A stretch of DNA of 64,000 nt from Methylobacter sp. (GCA_030679035.1 JAUXTH010000050.1:1-64000); one strand, 5' to 3'; numbered from the stretch's first letter, positions 1 to 9,598 are shown. Program-made: numbers and translations. The notes: a model not told the origin generated them from the letters alone.

Positions 1-1
1 T

Positions 2-835
2 TTACATCCGGCACAGGTGATCGTTGCAGGCTTGGAGAAAATGGAAAAAGGTGAATTGTCATTTCGGCTACCCACTTTCGAGCTAGATGAATGGCAGCGA
101 ACAGGAAAGGCCATCAATCAACTGGCGGCAAGTCTGGAACAGCTCCTTTCCGAGCGCAAGAAGTTAGCATTAAAGTTGATGAATATTCAGGAGGAAGAGC
201 GCCGTTACCTGGCACGAGAGCTGCATGATGAGTTTGGTCAATGCTTAGCTGCGATCAATGCGGTCGCAGCTTCCATTTCACAAACCGCAGCTTATGAATG
301 CCCGGAACTGGTTCCGGAAGGGAAAAACATCAGTCGAATTGTCCATCATATGATGGAATCATTACGTGGATTATTATTGCGCTTACGCCCTTCTGACATT
401 GATGAACTGGGCCTTACAGCCAGTTTAAAAAGCCTGGTGGCTGGCTGGAATGCCAGCAGTGGTGGCAAGACTCATTATAACCTTGCTGTTCATGGCGACC
501 TTGACCGGTTACCCGAACCTATTCCCGTTACTATTTTTCGGATTGTTCAGGAATGTCTGACCAATGTATCCAAACATTCAGCCGCTACGAATGCGAAAGT
601 AACACTCCGGACAGTCTCCGAAAATAGTTCAATAACAACCATTGAACTCATTATCGAAGATGACGGTAAGGCCAATAAACTGCCGTTTGAAGACAACCCC
701 GGAATTGGCCTGCTCGGTATACGTGAACGTGTAGCCGCACTCGGAGGCCGGTTGACGTTAAAGACAGGTAATCCCAGCGGGCTTGCAGTCCATGTATGGC
801 TTCCGGCTCAGCCTATTTCAGGAACACAGACATGA
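2..835 (+). CDS. NarL-family sensor histidine kinase (5' end outside window)
   Basis: The frame is open to the left window edge, so only the C-terminal part is seen; the GTG at 17 is not a real start. The visible order is the end of a HAMP linker, then a HisKA_3 dimerisation helix with the phosphoacceptor His in RELHDEFGQ (about residue 70 counting from 17), then an HATPase domain with the N-box QECLTNVSKH and the G-box GIGLLGIRERV. This is the NarX/UhpB/DegS type, which phosphorylates a LuxR-type regulator. The stop overlaps the start of the next gene (ATGA), so the two are probably translationally coupled partners. The sensing domain and stimulus cannot be seen. Confidence 0.92.
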   Translation, partial: LHPAQVIVAGLEKMEKGELSFRLPTFELDEWQRTGKAINQLAASLEQLLSERKKLALKLMNIQEEERRYLARELHDEFGQCLAAINAVAASISQTAAYECPELVPEGKNISRIVHHMMESLRGLLLRLRPSDIDELGLTASLKSLVAGWNASSGGKTHYNLAVHGDLDRLPEPIPVTIFRIVQECLTNVSKHSAATNAKVTLRTVSENSSITTIELIIEDDGKANKLPFEDNPGIGLLGIRERVAALGGRLTLKTGNPSGLAVHVWLPAQPISGTQT

Positions 836-1491
836 CAGGCTCGGAAAGTATCAGAATTTTGCTGGTCGATGACCATGCCATCGTGCGTGAAGGCTATCGC
901 TCACTATTGGAGAAGCAATCAGGAATGGAAGTGGTTGCTGAAGCAGCTGATGGAGCGGAAGCCTATTCACGCTTTAAGGATTGCAACCCTGATATAGCCG
1001 TTATGGATATTTCAATGCCCGGCCAAGGGGGGCTGGAGGCTATTACGCGCATTAAACAACGATGCCCGGATGCGAAGATCCTGGTATTCAGTATGCACCA
1101 GAATCCAAGCTTTGCTGTTCAGGCAATCAGGGCGGGGGCGCTGGGTTATGTCACCAAGAGCAGTGCGCCGGATGTTTTAATTCGGGCTATCCATGATGTC
1201 TATGCAGGGCGAATCACGTTGAGCGCCGACATTGCACAAGCCCTGGCCCTGGAAAAGTTAGGCGGCGATAGTATCGCGCTGCAAGAATTAACAGTACGAG
1301 AATTCGATATTCTGCGTATGTTAGTCGATGCTCGGTCAACAGATGATATTGCTCAAACACTCAATATCAGTCCAAAAACCGTATCCAACAGCCATTATAT
1401 TATCAAGCGAAAACTTGGCGTTGCCAGTGATATCGAGTTGACTCGCCTAGCCATTAAGATGAATGTCATTAATCTTTTGGATTTATCTTGA
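832..1491 (+). CDS. NarL/UhpA-type response regulator
   Basis: The receiver domain has the acidic pair in LLVDDH, the phosphoacceptor Asp in VMDISMPG and a Lys in VTKSS. A LuxR-type helix-turn-helix follows (LTVREFDILRML to NISPKTVSNSHYIIKRKL). The start at 832 gives MTGSESIRIL and an ATGA overlap with the kinase gene; an upstream in-frame ATG at 796 would lie inside the kinase gene and add non-conserved residues. It probably acts as a DNA-binding transcription factor activated by the upstream kinase. Targets are unknown; no neighbouring metabolic gene points to one. Confidence 0.92.
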   Translation: MTGSESIRILLVDDHAIVREGYRSLLEKQSGMEVVAEAADGAEAYSRFKDCNPDIAVMDISMPGQGGLEAITRIKQRCPDAKILVFSMHQNPSFAVQAIRAGALGYVTKSSAPDVLIRAIHDVYAGRITLSADIAQALALEKLGGDSIALQELTVREFDILRMLVDARSTDDIAQTLNISPKTVSNSHYIIKRKLGVASDIELTRLAIKMNVINLLDLS

Positions 1492-1580
1492 ACGCCTAAA
1501 AAACGCTTGCCGACAAGTGATAGAGCTTGAGAGCATGCAAAACCGGGGGAGGCGCTCATAAGCTAATTATGTCACCAGCT

Positions 1581-1620
1581 TATAGCCTGTCGGAAAACAC
1601 TTGTTTTCCGACAGGCTATA
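1581..1620. repeat. perfect 19-bp inverted repeat with 2-nt loop
   Basis: Two perfect 19-nt arms (1581-1599 and 1602-1620, beginning TATAGCCTGTCGG) flank a CT loop. There is no T-run after it, so it is not a canonical intrinsic terminator, although it lies 90 nt after the response regulator stop. A second, weaker stem (TTTTTACG at 1725-1732 with CGTAAAAA at 1748-1755) lies before the next gene. The rest of 1492-1805 shows no convincing gene. Confidence 0.85.
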
Positions 1621-1805
1621 TAAAAGAGTTATATTGTTTCCACAATAGCTTTAAAAGTGTACGGGAAACAGTGTCGCTTAGTACTCCTGTCTCGCAGCGT
1701 AAGCAGTTTTATCAAAAGAGGCCGTTTTTACGCGTCTTTCACCCCGACGTAAAAAGAATCGCCCTTCTAAAATAGCAACTTCATTATTTGAAATGTTTAG
1801 AAAAA

Positions 1806-3149
1806 ATGAAGTTCGAGCTGGGTCAAGACGACTATCTGTTATCCAAAAATCAAACATCCTCCGTTTATTGCGACTTCGACGCCTTGGTTAACGCTCACAT
1901 GCTAATCATGGGTAAGACAGGTATGGGTAAAACGACATTTCTGAGGCGAGCGATACAGCAAATGCATCGTTTCTCGCCGACACCACGCATTCATATCATG
2001 GATGTGCATGGCGACATAAATATCAAGGGCGCTTCGTCTGTCAGATTCTCAGAGTCCACTGAATATGGCCTAAACCCGTTTGTAGTAAGCGCGGATCAAC
2101 ATTTCGGCGGCGTAAGGAAACGCACGCAAGATTTCATCGCGACCATAAATGGCTGTAGGCCAATCGGTTCAAGGCAAGAAGCCGTTATGCGTAACTTGAT
2201 TACCGATCTGTACGCGGCCAACGGATTCTTTGCAGACAATTACAAATCATGGGGTTTGGAGGATGGGTATGCTCGGAAGCATCCCAAGCGATATCCGGCC
2301 ATGGACGATGCCTGTCGCTACGCTTTTGGAAAACTCAAGCAGCTTATTATTGGTAGCGACACAACGTCTGGGAGAGCGCTAGAAGATCTGAACAAGATCA
2401 CTACCAAGCTTTACAAGATATCCAAGCAACTCTGCCATTCAGGCGCCAAGCCTGATGGAGATTTAATCGAAAAAGCGATGGATCTGCGTACAAAGGCTTT
2501 ACGTTCCTACAAAGATTACATCGAAAATTTGGAAACCGGTAAAGAGCTGGAAGACTTTATCAAGTACGAGTCGAAAGAAGTATTGAAGTCGGTTGTGGAG
2601 CGATTCGAGAACCTGAAGGCCAGCGGCATTTTCAAAAACAAACCAGCGCCATTCGACCCTGATAATCCGGTTTGGCATTACGACATTACTGCGTTGCGTG
2701 AAGATGAAAAACGCATGTTTGTCGAATTCAGATTGCAGAAACTATTCTCTGCTGCACTGGAAAAAGGTCCAGTTCGTTGTCAAGAGGAAGGCTTGTTGCG
2801 CGACATCATGATCATTGACGAGGCTCACCTGTTCTTTAGGGACGACCAGAACAACATTCTCAACACCATCGCCAAAGAAGGTAGAAAGTTTGGCCTGGGT
2901 CTGGTTTGCGCCAGTCAATCACCAACCCATTTTTCCGAAGACTTCTTTTCCAACGTCGCCACCAAAATTGTCCTGGGCGTTGATCAGATGTACTGGGACA
3001 ACCTGGTGCGCAAAATGAAAATTGAATCGAAATTACTGCAATACATCAAGCCCTTTCACGTCATCGGTGTACAGATGAGCAACAAAGGGGAGACCAGATC
3101 ACGCTTTACGATGGTTAGAGTGCCGAATTCTCGTGTCACACCAGCATAA
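1806..3149 (+). CDS. HerA/VirB4-like P-loop ATPase of a conjugative element
   Basis: A P-loop ATPase with Walker A GKTGMGKTT near residue 40 and Walker B IMIIDEAHLFF around residue 335, followed by a sensor-like segment (GLGLVCASQSP). The layout resembles the HerA/FtsK superfamily ATPases carried by integrating conjugative elements, which power DNA or protein transfer. A TTG at 1788 is in frame, but the ATG at 1806 (MKFELGQDD) is the better start. It heads a run of mobile-element genes (PH protein, TraI, TraD). It could instead be a DNA-processing HerA relative unrelated to transfer; the ATPase call itself is firm. Confidence 0.75.
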   Translation: MKFELGQDDYLLSKNQTSSVYCDFDALVNAHMLIMGKTGMGKTTFLRRAIQQMHRFSPTPRIHIMDVHGDINIKGASSVRFSESTEYGLNPFVVSADQHFGGVRKRTQDFIATINGCRPIGSRQEAVMRNLITDLYAANGFFADNYKSWGLEDGYARKHPKRYPAMDDACRYAFGKLKQLIIGSDTTSGRALEDLNKITTKLYKISKQLCHSGAKPDGDLIEKAMDLRTKALRSYKDYIENLETGKELEDFIKYESKEVLKSVVERFENLKASGIFKNKPAPFDPDNPVWHYDITALREDEKRMFVEFRLQKLFSAALEKGPVRCQEEGLLRDIMIIDEAHLFFRDDQNNILNTIAKEGRKFGLGLVCASQSPTHFSEDFFSNVATKIVLGVDQMYWDNLVRKMKIESKLLQYIKPFHVIGVQMSNKGETRSRFTMVRVPNSRVTPA

Positions 3150-3183
3150 AAAATTAAATATGGGGATTTAAGCATATCGACAA

Positions 3184-3367
3184 ATGAACAGTTCTTAACA
3201 GTTAACTTAACCGATCAAGAAGCCTGGGATTTGGCACACAACTAAAGCGAATTGGGTTATCGGAATTCCGAAATCATGCAGCCGACGAAGACGAGGCTTA
3301 CCGTATGTTCAGTGTTGCAGAAAAAGTCCGATCCAGTCTGGCCGAGATAGGGTATCAGCCACGATGA
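3184..3367 (+). pseudogene. frameshifted small ICE protein (resembles DUF7706)
   Basis: No intact frame covers this stretch, but two frames join into one plausible small protein. The first gives NEQFLTVNLTDQEAWDLA and then meets a TAA. A +1 shift continues as LKRIGLSEF, then DEAYRMFSVAEKV, and ends at the TGA of 3365-3367. The pattern TDQEAW-LA-LKR-G, DEAY, AEKVR resembles a short protein common in integrating conjugative elements. The ATG at 3184 is out of frame with the first segment, so there may be two lesions. Family assignment is from memory. Confidence 0.45.
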
Positions 3368-3457
3368 AGGTTCAAAAAGAACCCACAAAAACGAGGATTT
3401 CTTTGCTCTGTCCAGCAAAGAAATCAGACTCCACAAAGCAAAAGGCAGTTTCCATTT

Positions 3458-4153
3458 ATGACAACAGATAACCCTATTAACTTACGACTTAAATCCTTTG
3501 CCAGTTTCGATGATGCCATGACTATGTGCGATCTTCTGAATAAAGAGACCGGTGATGAATACACTGTTGTGTCAGACAATCACCTGGGCTTCACGGCAAG
3601 ACGGTACCAGGAAAACAGGCAGAAGCAACAACAAAACCCCGTCGAAACCTACGATCATAACAATAGGGCTTATCGCCAGGCATTCAGAGGCTTTATTCCG
3701 CATTATTCGGAAATTACGATCGGGATATTACTGATCGCCAAGCCCTACGCTGTTTTGGGCTGGATTTTTGCTTTGCTGAACATCCAAACAATACCTGAAT
3801 GGTTCAGTTTGCCAGGATGGGGAGAAGTATTCAGATTCGGCGGCTTTTTACTATGGCTTTACGGCCTGCGCTTTATCTACAGCTACTACGCAATAAAGCT
3901 CTATTTTGATGATGACGGTGTACTCCTGAAAAAAGGCATCATTGCCCAAAATCAGGTTCAAATCCGCTTTAACGACATCAAAACCATTGGTGTTCAACAA
4001 AGCATTTTAGACAGGCTGCTAGGTATCGGCACGTTGCATCTCGATTCAGCGGGAACGAATGGGACAGTGGATATTGTATTCAATAACCTGATTAATCCGG
4101 TTTACATGCGCCACCGTATTCAGCATTTGATTGACCAGTATGCGAAGCGCTAG
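3458..4153 (+). CDS. membrane protein with bacterial PH (bPH2) domain
   Basis: 231 residues: a charged N-terminus, two hydrophobic segments around residues 85-105 and 125-150 (ITIGILLIAKPYAVLGW; LWLYGLRFIYSYYAIKLYF), then a bacterial PH-like domain (DDDGVLLKKGIIAQNQVQ to IQHLIDQY) typical of the YdbT/DUF304 group. It is probably an inner-membrane protein with a cytoplasmic PH fold. It lies 4 nt upstream of the relaxase gene and is likely cotranscribed with it. Its role in the element is unknown. Confidence 0.7.
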   Translation: MTTDNPINLRLKSFASFDDAMTMCDLLNKETGDEYTVVSDNHLGFTARRYQENRQKQQQNPVETYDHNNRAYRQAFRGFIPHYSEITIGILLIAKPYAVLGWIFALLNIQTIPEWFSLPGWGEVFRFGGFLLWLYGLRFIYSYYAIKLYFDDDGVLLKKGIIAQNQVQIRFNDIKTIGVQQSILDRLLGIGTLHLDSAGTNGTVDIVFNNLINPVYMRHRIQHLIDQYAKR

Positions 4154-4157
4154 GTTT

Positions 4158-6581
4158 ATGATCAAAAAAATCGCCTCCATGCTGTCCTTTTTTGGCAAAA
4201 AAGGACAAAGCAAAATTGCTCTTAAAAAAGACGATACCAACACACAAAATCAACTAATGGTCGATGAATATGTCTATCGATACCCACCCTTTCCAAAGGG
4301 AATACCGACGGCACCCATCGAAACGATCATTAACAGCAATCAGGAGATGATTCAGCAGATTATCCTGGCCCGAGGCTTGGCAGGTAACCATAATGCAAAG
4401 AAAGCCGAGATAACAATATTGGAACCTATTCGTCATCTTGCCGAGATAGTTCATCTATTGCCTGCATCCGAAAAAAACCATTTCCGGACACCGGGCGGGC
4501 TGTTTCGGTTTAGTCTGGAAAGCGCATTGTTCGGCATTCGTTATGCAGAACGCCGTATTTTGACGCGCGTGACCCCGGAAATACGCAGGGAAAATGAAGT
4601 GTTATGGACACACGCAGCCTTTCTGACAGGCTTATTTAGCGAGTCCATCCTGGTAATCTCACGGATATCTGTGTATTCCGAAGAAGGCGGGATCGAGTGG
4701 CATCCAGGTATGGAATCGATTTTTCAGTGGATGCAGCGAAATAAGCTAAAAAGCTATCACATTCGATGGAGCGAAAAAGAGGATCGGCCGATGATTTACG
4801 CATTGGCCGGCAAAGCCATTAAACCGGAACAGGCGGAAATTCTGGCGCAAGGCGAAAAAGCCATTTACAAAACGCTATTGTCGGCATTACATGATCAGGA
4901 GGATCTCAACAATCCGCTGGTTAAGATTAACCGGTCAGTGAAATACAAACTCATTGAACGTGACGAAGCGGGTGATCCATCGCGTTACGGTAAACCATTG
5001 GCAGGGATGCACCTTGATCCCTGGCTGATTGACGCTATGCGACATCTGGTAGAGAAAAAGCGCTGGGTCGTCAACGAAGAAAATGGCCGATTATGGCATG
5101 GTAAAGACGGGGTCTATCTGGTTTGGCCGCTGGCCGCCAGCGACATGCAGCGCGAGTTGAAAGAGTCAGAAAGCCCGTTTGTACCTAACACAAAAGAAAT
5201 TTTGGCAGAACTCATGCAGGAAGCCGGAATTATCGAAAGCATAGGCATGGGTGGAGGCTATTTATTCGATATTGCAATTCCTCAATCCGATAGCCCGGAA
5301 ATGAAATATGTGACAGCCATTCGCTTGGTGCGACACGAAATTTTGTTTGAAAAGGTTGCGTACAGTCCACTGGATAAAAACTTGCAAATCCATTTGGAAG
5401 AAGAGGAGGAACCGAATCAGGAGACCCAAAAGGCGGTGGTCAATAAAGAACCAGATACAAGCTCCGAAAAGAACACGGAATACAGCGATGACAACGATGA
5501 TGCGGCTCCAGTGGAATCAGACAAATCGGCGTCGGCACCAAGGAAAGAAACCGACATGGAAATCCTGTTTGGAAAACCGGACAAATCGGGCGACGCTGGG
5601 CAGGACGAAATTAAAGGATCATCGACCTCAACAAAAACCGAAGAGACTCGTAGTGAGCCGTGCCGAACTATTGAAATGGACATTCTGTTCGGAAGACGGG
5701 TTGAGCCGGTAGAAACCAATCAATACGACGATGAGTACGCATCAGACTACCACAATGAACAGATCGTCTATGCAGGCTCGCCTGAAGTGACCTGCGCGGA
5801 CACTGACGATCCGGCACATGACATCATAAAGCGGCCTGAGGAAACAATAACTCCAGTGTCTGTGATCAACAATGCCAAAAATAAAAATTTATCAGAACCT
5901 CTCTCAACCGATCAGGAGTCGGCAGAAGTCCTCCTAAAAAATTCAGATTCTAAAAAAACGGATAATCCGAAACTGACTGAAAGCGTCTCAGAACTTCTGA
6001 CGAGCGCTCGGAAGTCGCAGAAAGTCTTCGAAGAACTGGATAATACAAAAAAACCAATGCTAAAGACTGCCTCAAAGCCCTCAGAAGCTTTCAAGGCTTC
6101 TGAGAAGCCAAATAAAGTTAATTCGCCCCGTGAAACCCTACTCGAAGTCGATGAGCAACACAGTAATGCGACATCGGTTTTACTGAGTGAATTGACGAGA
6201 ACATCAACATCCCAAAAGACAGACAAAATCAAGTCAACTGCAGGCACTGTAAAAGCAGACAGTAATTCAGACATTTCAAAACTGTTTGGTAACACGAACA
6301 CACAGAAAAACCATGACGACTTGAAATCGCGTAGTGGCATTGTGTTGAACAGGCTTAAAAAACTCCCGATTGAATTTTTGGAATCGAGACCCGGTGGAAT
6401 TACCAAGATCATCGCTAAAGGGCTGAGGAATACTAATCTGAATCTGAGAGATTGTGTGTCCGTGTTGAAAGCAGCCGATCTATTGGTCTTGGTGGATGGC
6501 CTTGAAACGGGTATGGATTCTTTAGGCGAAAAGCTATCGCAATATTTTCTGGTAAAGGCTGATTTGTTGGATGGCAAATAA
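4158..6581 (+). CDS. traI: MOBH-type relaxase, TraI_2 family
   Basis: The N-terminal third matches the TraI_2 relaxase domain: YPPFPKGIP near residue 38, then HLLPASE-KNHF-PGGLF-SLE around residues 99-121. A TraI_2_C-like winged domain follows (YGKPLAGMHLDPWLIDAM to PFVPNTKEILAELM). Relaxases of this family nick oriT and pilot the strand to the coupling protein. Residues about 430-740 are hydrophilic and probably disordered, carrying repeated LFG motifs. The ATG at 4158 lies 4 nt after the PH gene; a TTG at 4131 would overlap that gene. The metal-ligand histidines look sparse (one His in NHF; Phe in RFSLE where many relatives have His), so activity is uncertain. Confidence 0.82.
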   Translation: MIKKIASMLSFFGKKGQSKIALKKDDTNTQNQLMVDEYVYRYPPFPKGIPTAPIETIINSNQEMIQQIILARGLAGNHNAKKAEITILEPIRHLAEIVHLLPASEKNHFRTPGGLFRFSLESALFGIRYAERRILTRVTPEIRRENEVLWTHAAFLTGLFSESILVISRISVYSEEGGIEWHPGMESIFQWMQRNKLKSYHIRWSEKEDRPMIYALAGKAIKPEQAEILAQGEKAIYKTLLSALHDQEDLNNPLVKINRSVKYKLIERDEAGDPSRYGKPLAGMHLDPWLIDAMRHLVEKKRWVVNEENGRLWHGKDGVYLVWPLAASDMQRELKESESPFVPNTKEILAELMQEAGIIESIGMGGGYLFDIAIPQSDSPEMKYVTAIRLVRHEILFEKVAYSPLDKNLQIHLEEEEEPNQETQKAVVNKEPDTSSEKNTEYSDDNDDAAPVESDKSASAPRKETDMEILFGKPDKSGDAGQDEIKGSSTSTKTEETRSEPCRTIEMDILFGRRVEPVETNQYDDEYASDYHNEQIVYAGSPEVTCADTDDPAHDIIKRPEETITPVSVINNAKNKNLSEPLSTDQESAEVLLKNSDSKKTDNPKLTESVSELLTSARKSQKVFEELDNTKKPMLKTASKPSEAFKASEKPNKVNSPRETLLEVDEQHSNATSVLLSELTRTSTSQKTDKIKSTAGTVKADSNSDISKLFGNTNTQKNHDDLKSRSGIVLNRLKKLPIEFLESRPGGITKIIAKGLRNTNLNLRDCVSVLKAADLLVLVDGLETGMDSLGEKLSQYFLVKADLLDGK

Positions 6582-8388
6582 TTACGATCCCTACATTCGC
6601 CAGCCCTATGAGCTGTATATCGCGGCAGCCTGGTTTGTAGCGACTGCAACCACGTTCACGGCGTACCTTGTGCTGCCCGGTGGAAATTCCATGCTAATAC
6701 CATGGATCTGCTTTGGCTTGCTAACCTTGCAATCGGCGGTAAAAGGTCTGGATTTGGTGGGGCGTGGACGGTTAGGTCAAATGCTGACGTTTCTGGATGT
6801 CGACAAGTTATTGAAATTGATCCAGCCTGAAAAGATGTGGTTTGGCTGGGGGTTCGACTGGATGCCTATCCATACGCAGCGAGCGGTCGACACCATGCTA
6901 TCCGGTATCAAAATGAGCGATGACCAGGAGCATCCAGGTAGCCCCTGGATACATGGGCTGAATCTCGGCAAGGAACATGAGATTAATATCCCACTCAAGT
7001 CACTGGAAGGGCATACCATTATGTTTGGTACGACTGGCGCTGGAAAAACACGGGCTTATGAGCTCATGGTAACGCAAGCCATTCAACGTGGCGACACTGT
7101 GATTATGATTGATCCAAAAGGTGATAAGGAATTGCGGGATCGCATGGAACTGGAATGCAAGCGAGCCGGACGGGGTGACGCTTTCCTGTTTTTTCATCCA
7201 GCGTTTCCCGGATCATCAATCCGATTAGACCCTATGCGGAATTTCACGCGCACCACAGAAATTGCTTCCCGAATCGCGGCATTATTACCATCGCAATCGG
7301 GCGGCTCCGATGCTTTTACAGCGTTTTCGTTTCGTGCGCTAAATCTGGTTGCACAAGGGTTACTGGAAACCGGCAAACGCCCGTCCATTAAACAGTTGCG
7401 CTATTACATCGAGGGCGGCGCCGAAGCTCTGTTGATTAAAGCAATCGAGGCGCACGCCGATCGCGTCGATCCGGACTGGAAAAACAGTGCCGATCCTTTT
7501 TTTGTAAAAGCCAAGGCCGGCAAAGCCAAAAAAATGGAAACCATTACCAACCCGGAATGGCTGGCTATTGTTGAATGGTATCGAACCACACTAAGCAATG
7601 GGCCAAAAGGCTCAGAAGGCATAGACGGATTGTTGTCTCTGGTCGAGCACAATCGCATGCACTTTTCGAAGATGATCGCATCGCTGATCCCGGTTTTGAA
7701 TATGCTGACATCGGGCGATTTGGGCGATCTTCTATCGCCTGACGAGGAAGATTCAAACGATCACCGGCCAATCTTTGATACATCGAACATTATTTCCGGA
7801 AAGCATGTGCTGTATGTAGGGCTTGATTCATTGTCAGATTCCATTGTTTCGTCGGCTATTGGATCCATTGTATTAGCCGATTTCGCGTCGGTCGCGGGCA
7901 TGATTTACAACAGCGGCAAGAAATTTGGGCGTATCTCAATGTTCGTTGACGAGGCTGCGGAAGTAGTGAATTTGCCGTTTATCCAGATTCTCAACAAAGG
8001 TCGTGGCGCCGGATTCCAGGTCGTCATGGCGACGCAAACCTTGCCGGATATTGTGGCAAGACTGGGCGACGAGGCACGCGCACGACAGGTTATCGGTAAC
8101 TGCAACAATTTGATCACCTTGCGCATCAAGGACGGGGAAACACAAAAGTTTGTTGTTGAGACCTTCGGGCAAACCTATATTAAAACCGTTCAACAGAGCA
8201 TTTCAAGCGGCGTTAATTCGGCCGAAAACTTTGCTCACTATTCCGGCAATAGCGGACAGTCATTAACGTTTAGCGAACACGATTTGTTCCCGCAACACTT
8301 ACTGGGGCACCTCCCTAATTTTCATTACATCGCATCAATAGCCGGCGGCCGTGTCATCAAGGGACGACTGCCTATTATTACGCACTAG
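6571..8388 (+). CDS. traD: conjugative coupling protein TraD (type IV coupling ATPase)
   Basis: 605 residues with two N-terminal membrane helices (about residues 13-55), Walker A GTTGAGKT near residue 155, then DPKGDKELRDR, a Walker B-like MFVDEAAEV near residue 460 and MATQTLPD. This is the VirD4/TraD layout, which links the relaxosome to the secretion channel. The start overlaps the traI stop by 11 nt, so the two are co-translated. The traI-traD-orf-DUF4400 order matches the processing module of SXT/R391-like elements. No mating-pair genes follow, so alone it could serve only a helper-dependent element. Confidence 0.88.
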   Translation: MANNYDPYIRQPYELYIAAAWFVATATTFTAYLVLPGGNSMLIPWICFGLLTLQSAVKGLDLVGRGRLGQMLTFLDVDKLLKLIQPEKMWFGWGFDWMPIHTQRAVDTMLSGIKMSDDQEHPGSPWIHGLNLGKEHEINIPLKSLEGHTIMFGTTGAGKTRAYELMVTQAIQRGDTVIMIDPKGDKELRDRMELECKRAGRGDAFLFFHPAFPGSSIRLDPMRNFTRTTEIASRIAALLPSQSGGSDAFTAFSFRALNLVAQGLLETGKRPSIKQLRYYIEGGAEALLIKAIEAHADRVDPDWKNSADPFFVKAKAGKAKKMETITNPEWLAIVEWYRTTLSNGPKGSEGIDGLLSLVEHNRMHFSKMIASLIPVLNMLTSGDLGDLLSPDEEDSNDHRPIFDTSNIISGKHVLYVGLDSLSDSIVSSAIGSIVLADFASVAGMIYNSGKKFGRISMFVDEAAEVVNLPFIQILNKGRGAGFQVVMATQTLPDIVARLGDEARARQVIGNCNNLITLRIKDGETQKFVVETFGQTYIKTVQQSISSGVNSAENFAHYSGNSGQSLTFSEHDLFPQHLLGHLPNFHYIASIAGGRVIKGRLPIITH

Positions 8389-8396
8389 GATTTCAC

Positions 8397-8978
8397 ATGT
8401 CAGATCAAGCCGTTTTACTTTTTTTGAAAAAACCACTCAAACAGCCATTGCAATCACCTTCCATTGAAATGAAAAAAGCATGCAGGGCCACAAGACGCCA
8501 ACCCGCAGCGCAAGAACTATTTGCGCGATGGCCAAACCTGCGCGAATCATCGCAGCGCTTAACGTCACTGCTGACCTTGTACTGGCCCGACCCAAGAAAA
8601 CGAGATGAAAGTTTACTGGTCAATTGTTTAGCGAGTGGGTTAAGCGATGCCGAACAAGTGATCCAAACCGATAATGACGATCTTGTCGAGCAAAAAGCCT
8701 TTATCTGTCGCGTATCCGAGGAATTGGTACAGTGCCTCGGATTGACTCTCATGATCAAGTACAAAGGGGGATGGTCGGCTTATGATCCGAATACTCATGG
8801 CTATCTGGATGACATTATGAGATCGTCAGCAAGCGAAGAGCTAACCTGGGTTAACAAACCCCACGATGCATTCGGCAGCCCACAGAGCAAAATCCTGTGC
8901 GCATCAAGAGTATTTACTATGAACGAGTTGAAATTAGCGGGATTGCTGGAAAGTTTTCAACGCAGTTTGACAGACTAA
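8397..8978 (+). CDS. hypothetical protein of the mobile element
   Basis: 193 residues, no recognised domain, mostly helical in appearance, no signal peptide or membrane segment. An AGGA lies just before the ATG. It sits 8 nt after traD and 5 nt before the DUF4400 gene, so it is probably part of the same transcript. A short ORF occupies the same slot in SXT-like transfer modules. Function is not known. Confidence 0.7.
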   Translation: MSDQAVLLFLKKPLKQPLQSPSIEMKKACRATRRQPAAQELFARWPNLRESSQRLTSLLTLYWPDPRKRDESLLVNCLASGLSDAEQVIQTDNDDLVEQKAFICRVSEELVQCLGLTLMIKYKGGWSAYDPNTHGYLDDIMRSSASEELTWVNKPHDAFGSPQSKILCASRVFTMNELKLAGLLESFQRSLTD

Positions 8979-8983
8979 CGTCA

Positions 8984-9598
8984 ATGGTGAAGCATTTCCT
9001 GATTTGGTTGATGATTATAATTTTTACGCCACTGGCATTGCCGGCGCTGTTAAGTCCAAAAACCATGTCGCTGACTATACGGAAAGACTACAACGCCGCT
9101 GTCAGTATTTTGGGTGAAAAGGACGAGATTAATAAGCAGCTGATCACGTTATACAAAAATAACTTAACGGTGATTGCAGCGTTTGCCAATGAATTTCGAG
9201 ATAGGCATGACGATTCAAATAAATTCAGAAACAGCGGCGATCATATTGGAGAAGCGATAGCCGATATTCCAGGAGATTGGGCGGAATCAGTGAAATTTCA
9301 GGCCTACAGCATGGCCTTACGCATGGTCATTTTGTCGAAATGGGCCATCTGGTTGCTGATACCGGTGGCGATGGGACTCATTGCCGGGGTTTTTGAGCGG
9401 AGACTAAAGTCAGACACATTCAGTCCGCCGATACCGCCGATTTACAACACATCGGCTCACATGCTGTTGGCGTCAACCTTCATGATAATTTTGTGGTTGA
9501 TTTGCCCCATACCAATACCTTTGTCAATTATTCCGACATTTGCGGTATTAATTAGCGTTTTTATCAGCCTGGCAATTACGCATTATCCAAATTATTAA
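8984..9598 (+). CDS. DUF4400-type integrating element membrane protein
   Basis: 204 residues from the ATG at 8984 (MVKHFLIWLMIIIF); earlier in-frame starts would overlap the preceding gene. It has about four hydrophobic segments: one at the N-terminus, one near residues 115-135, and two near the C-terminus around ILWLICPIPIPL. Conserved-looking features are a long periplasmic or cytosolic loop and PGDWAESVKF. The family follows traD in integrating conjugative elements; its molecular role is not established. It is the last recognisable transfer gene here. Confidence 0.72.
   Translation: MVKHFLIWLMIIIFTPLALPALLSPKTMSLTIRKDYNAAVSILGEKDEINKQLITLYKNNLTVIAAFANEFRDRHDDSNKFRNSGDHIGEAIADIPGDWAESVKFQAYSMALRMVILSKWAIWLLIPVAMGLIAGVFERRLKSDTFSPPIPPIYNTSAHMLLASTFMIILWLICPIPIPLSIIPTFAVLISVFISLAITHYPNY

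Noticed and set aside
1527-1775. 82-codon open frame spanning the 1581-1620 palindrome
   Set aside because: It reads through a perfect inverted repeat, has no domain and no good ribosome site; most likely non-coding.
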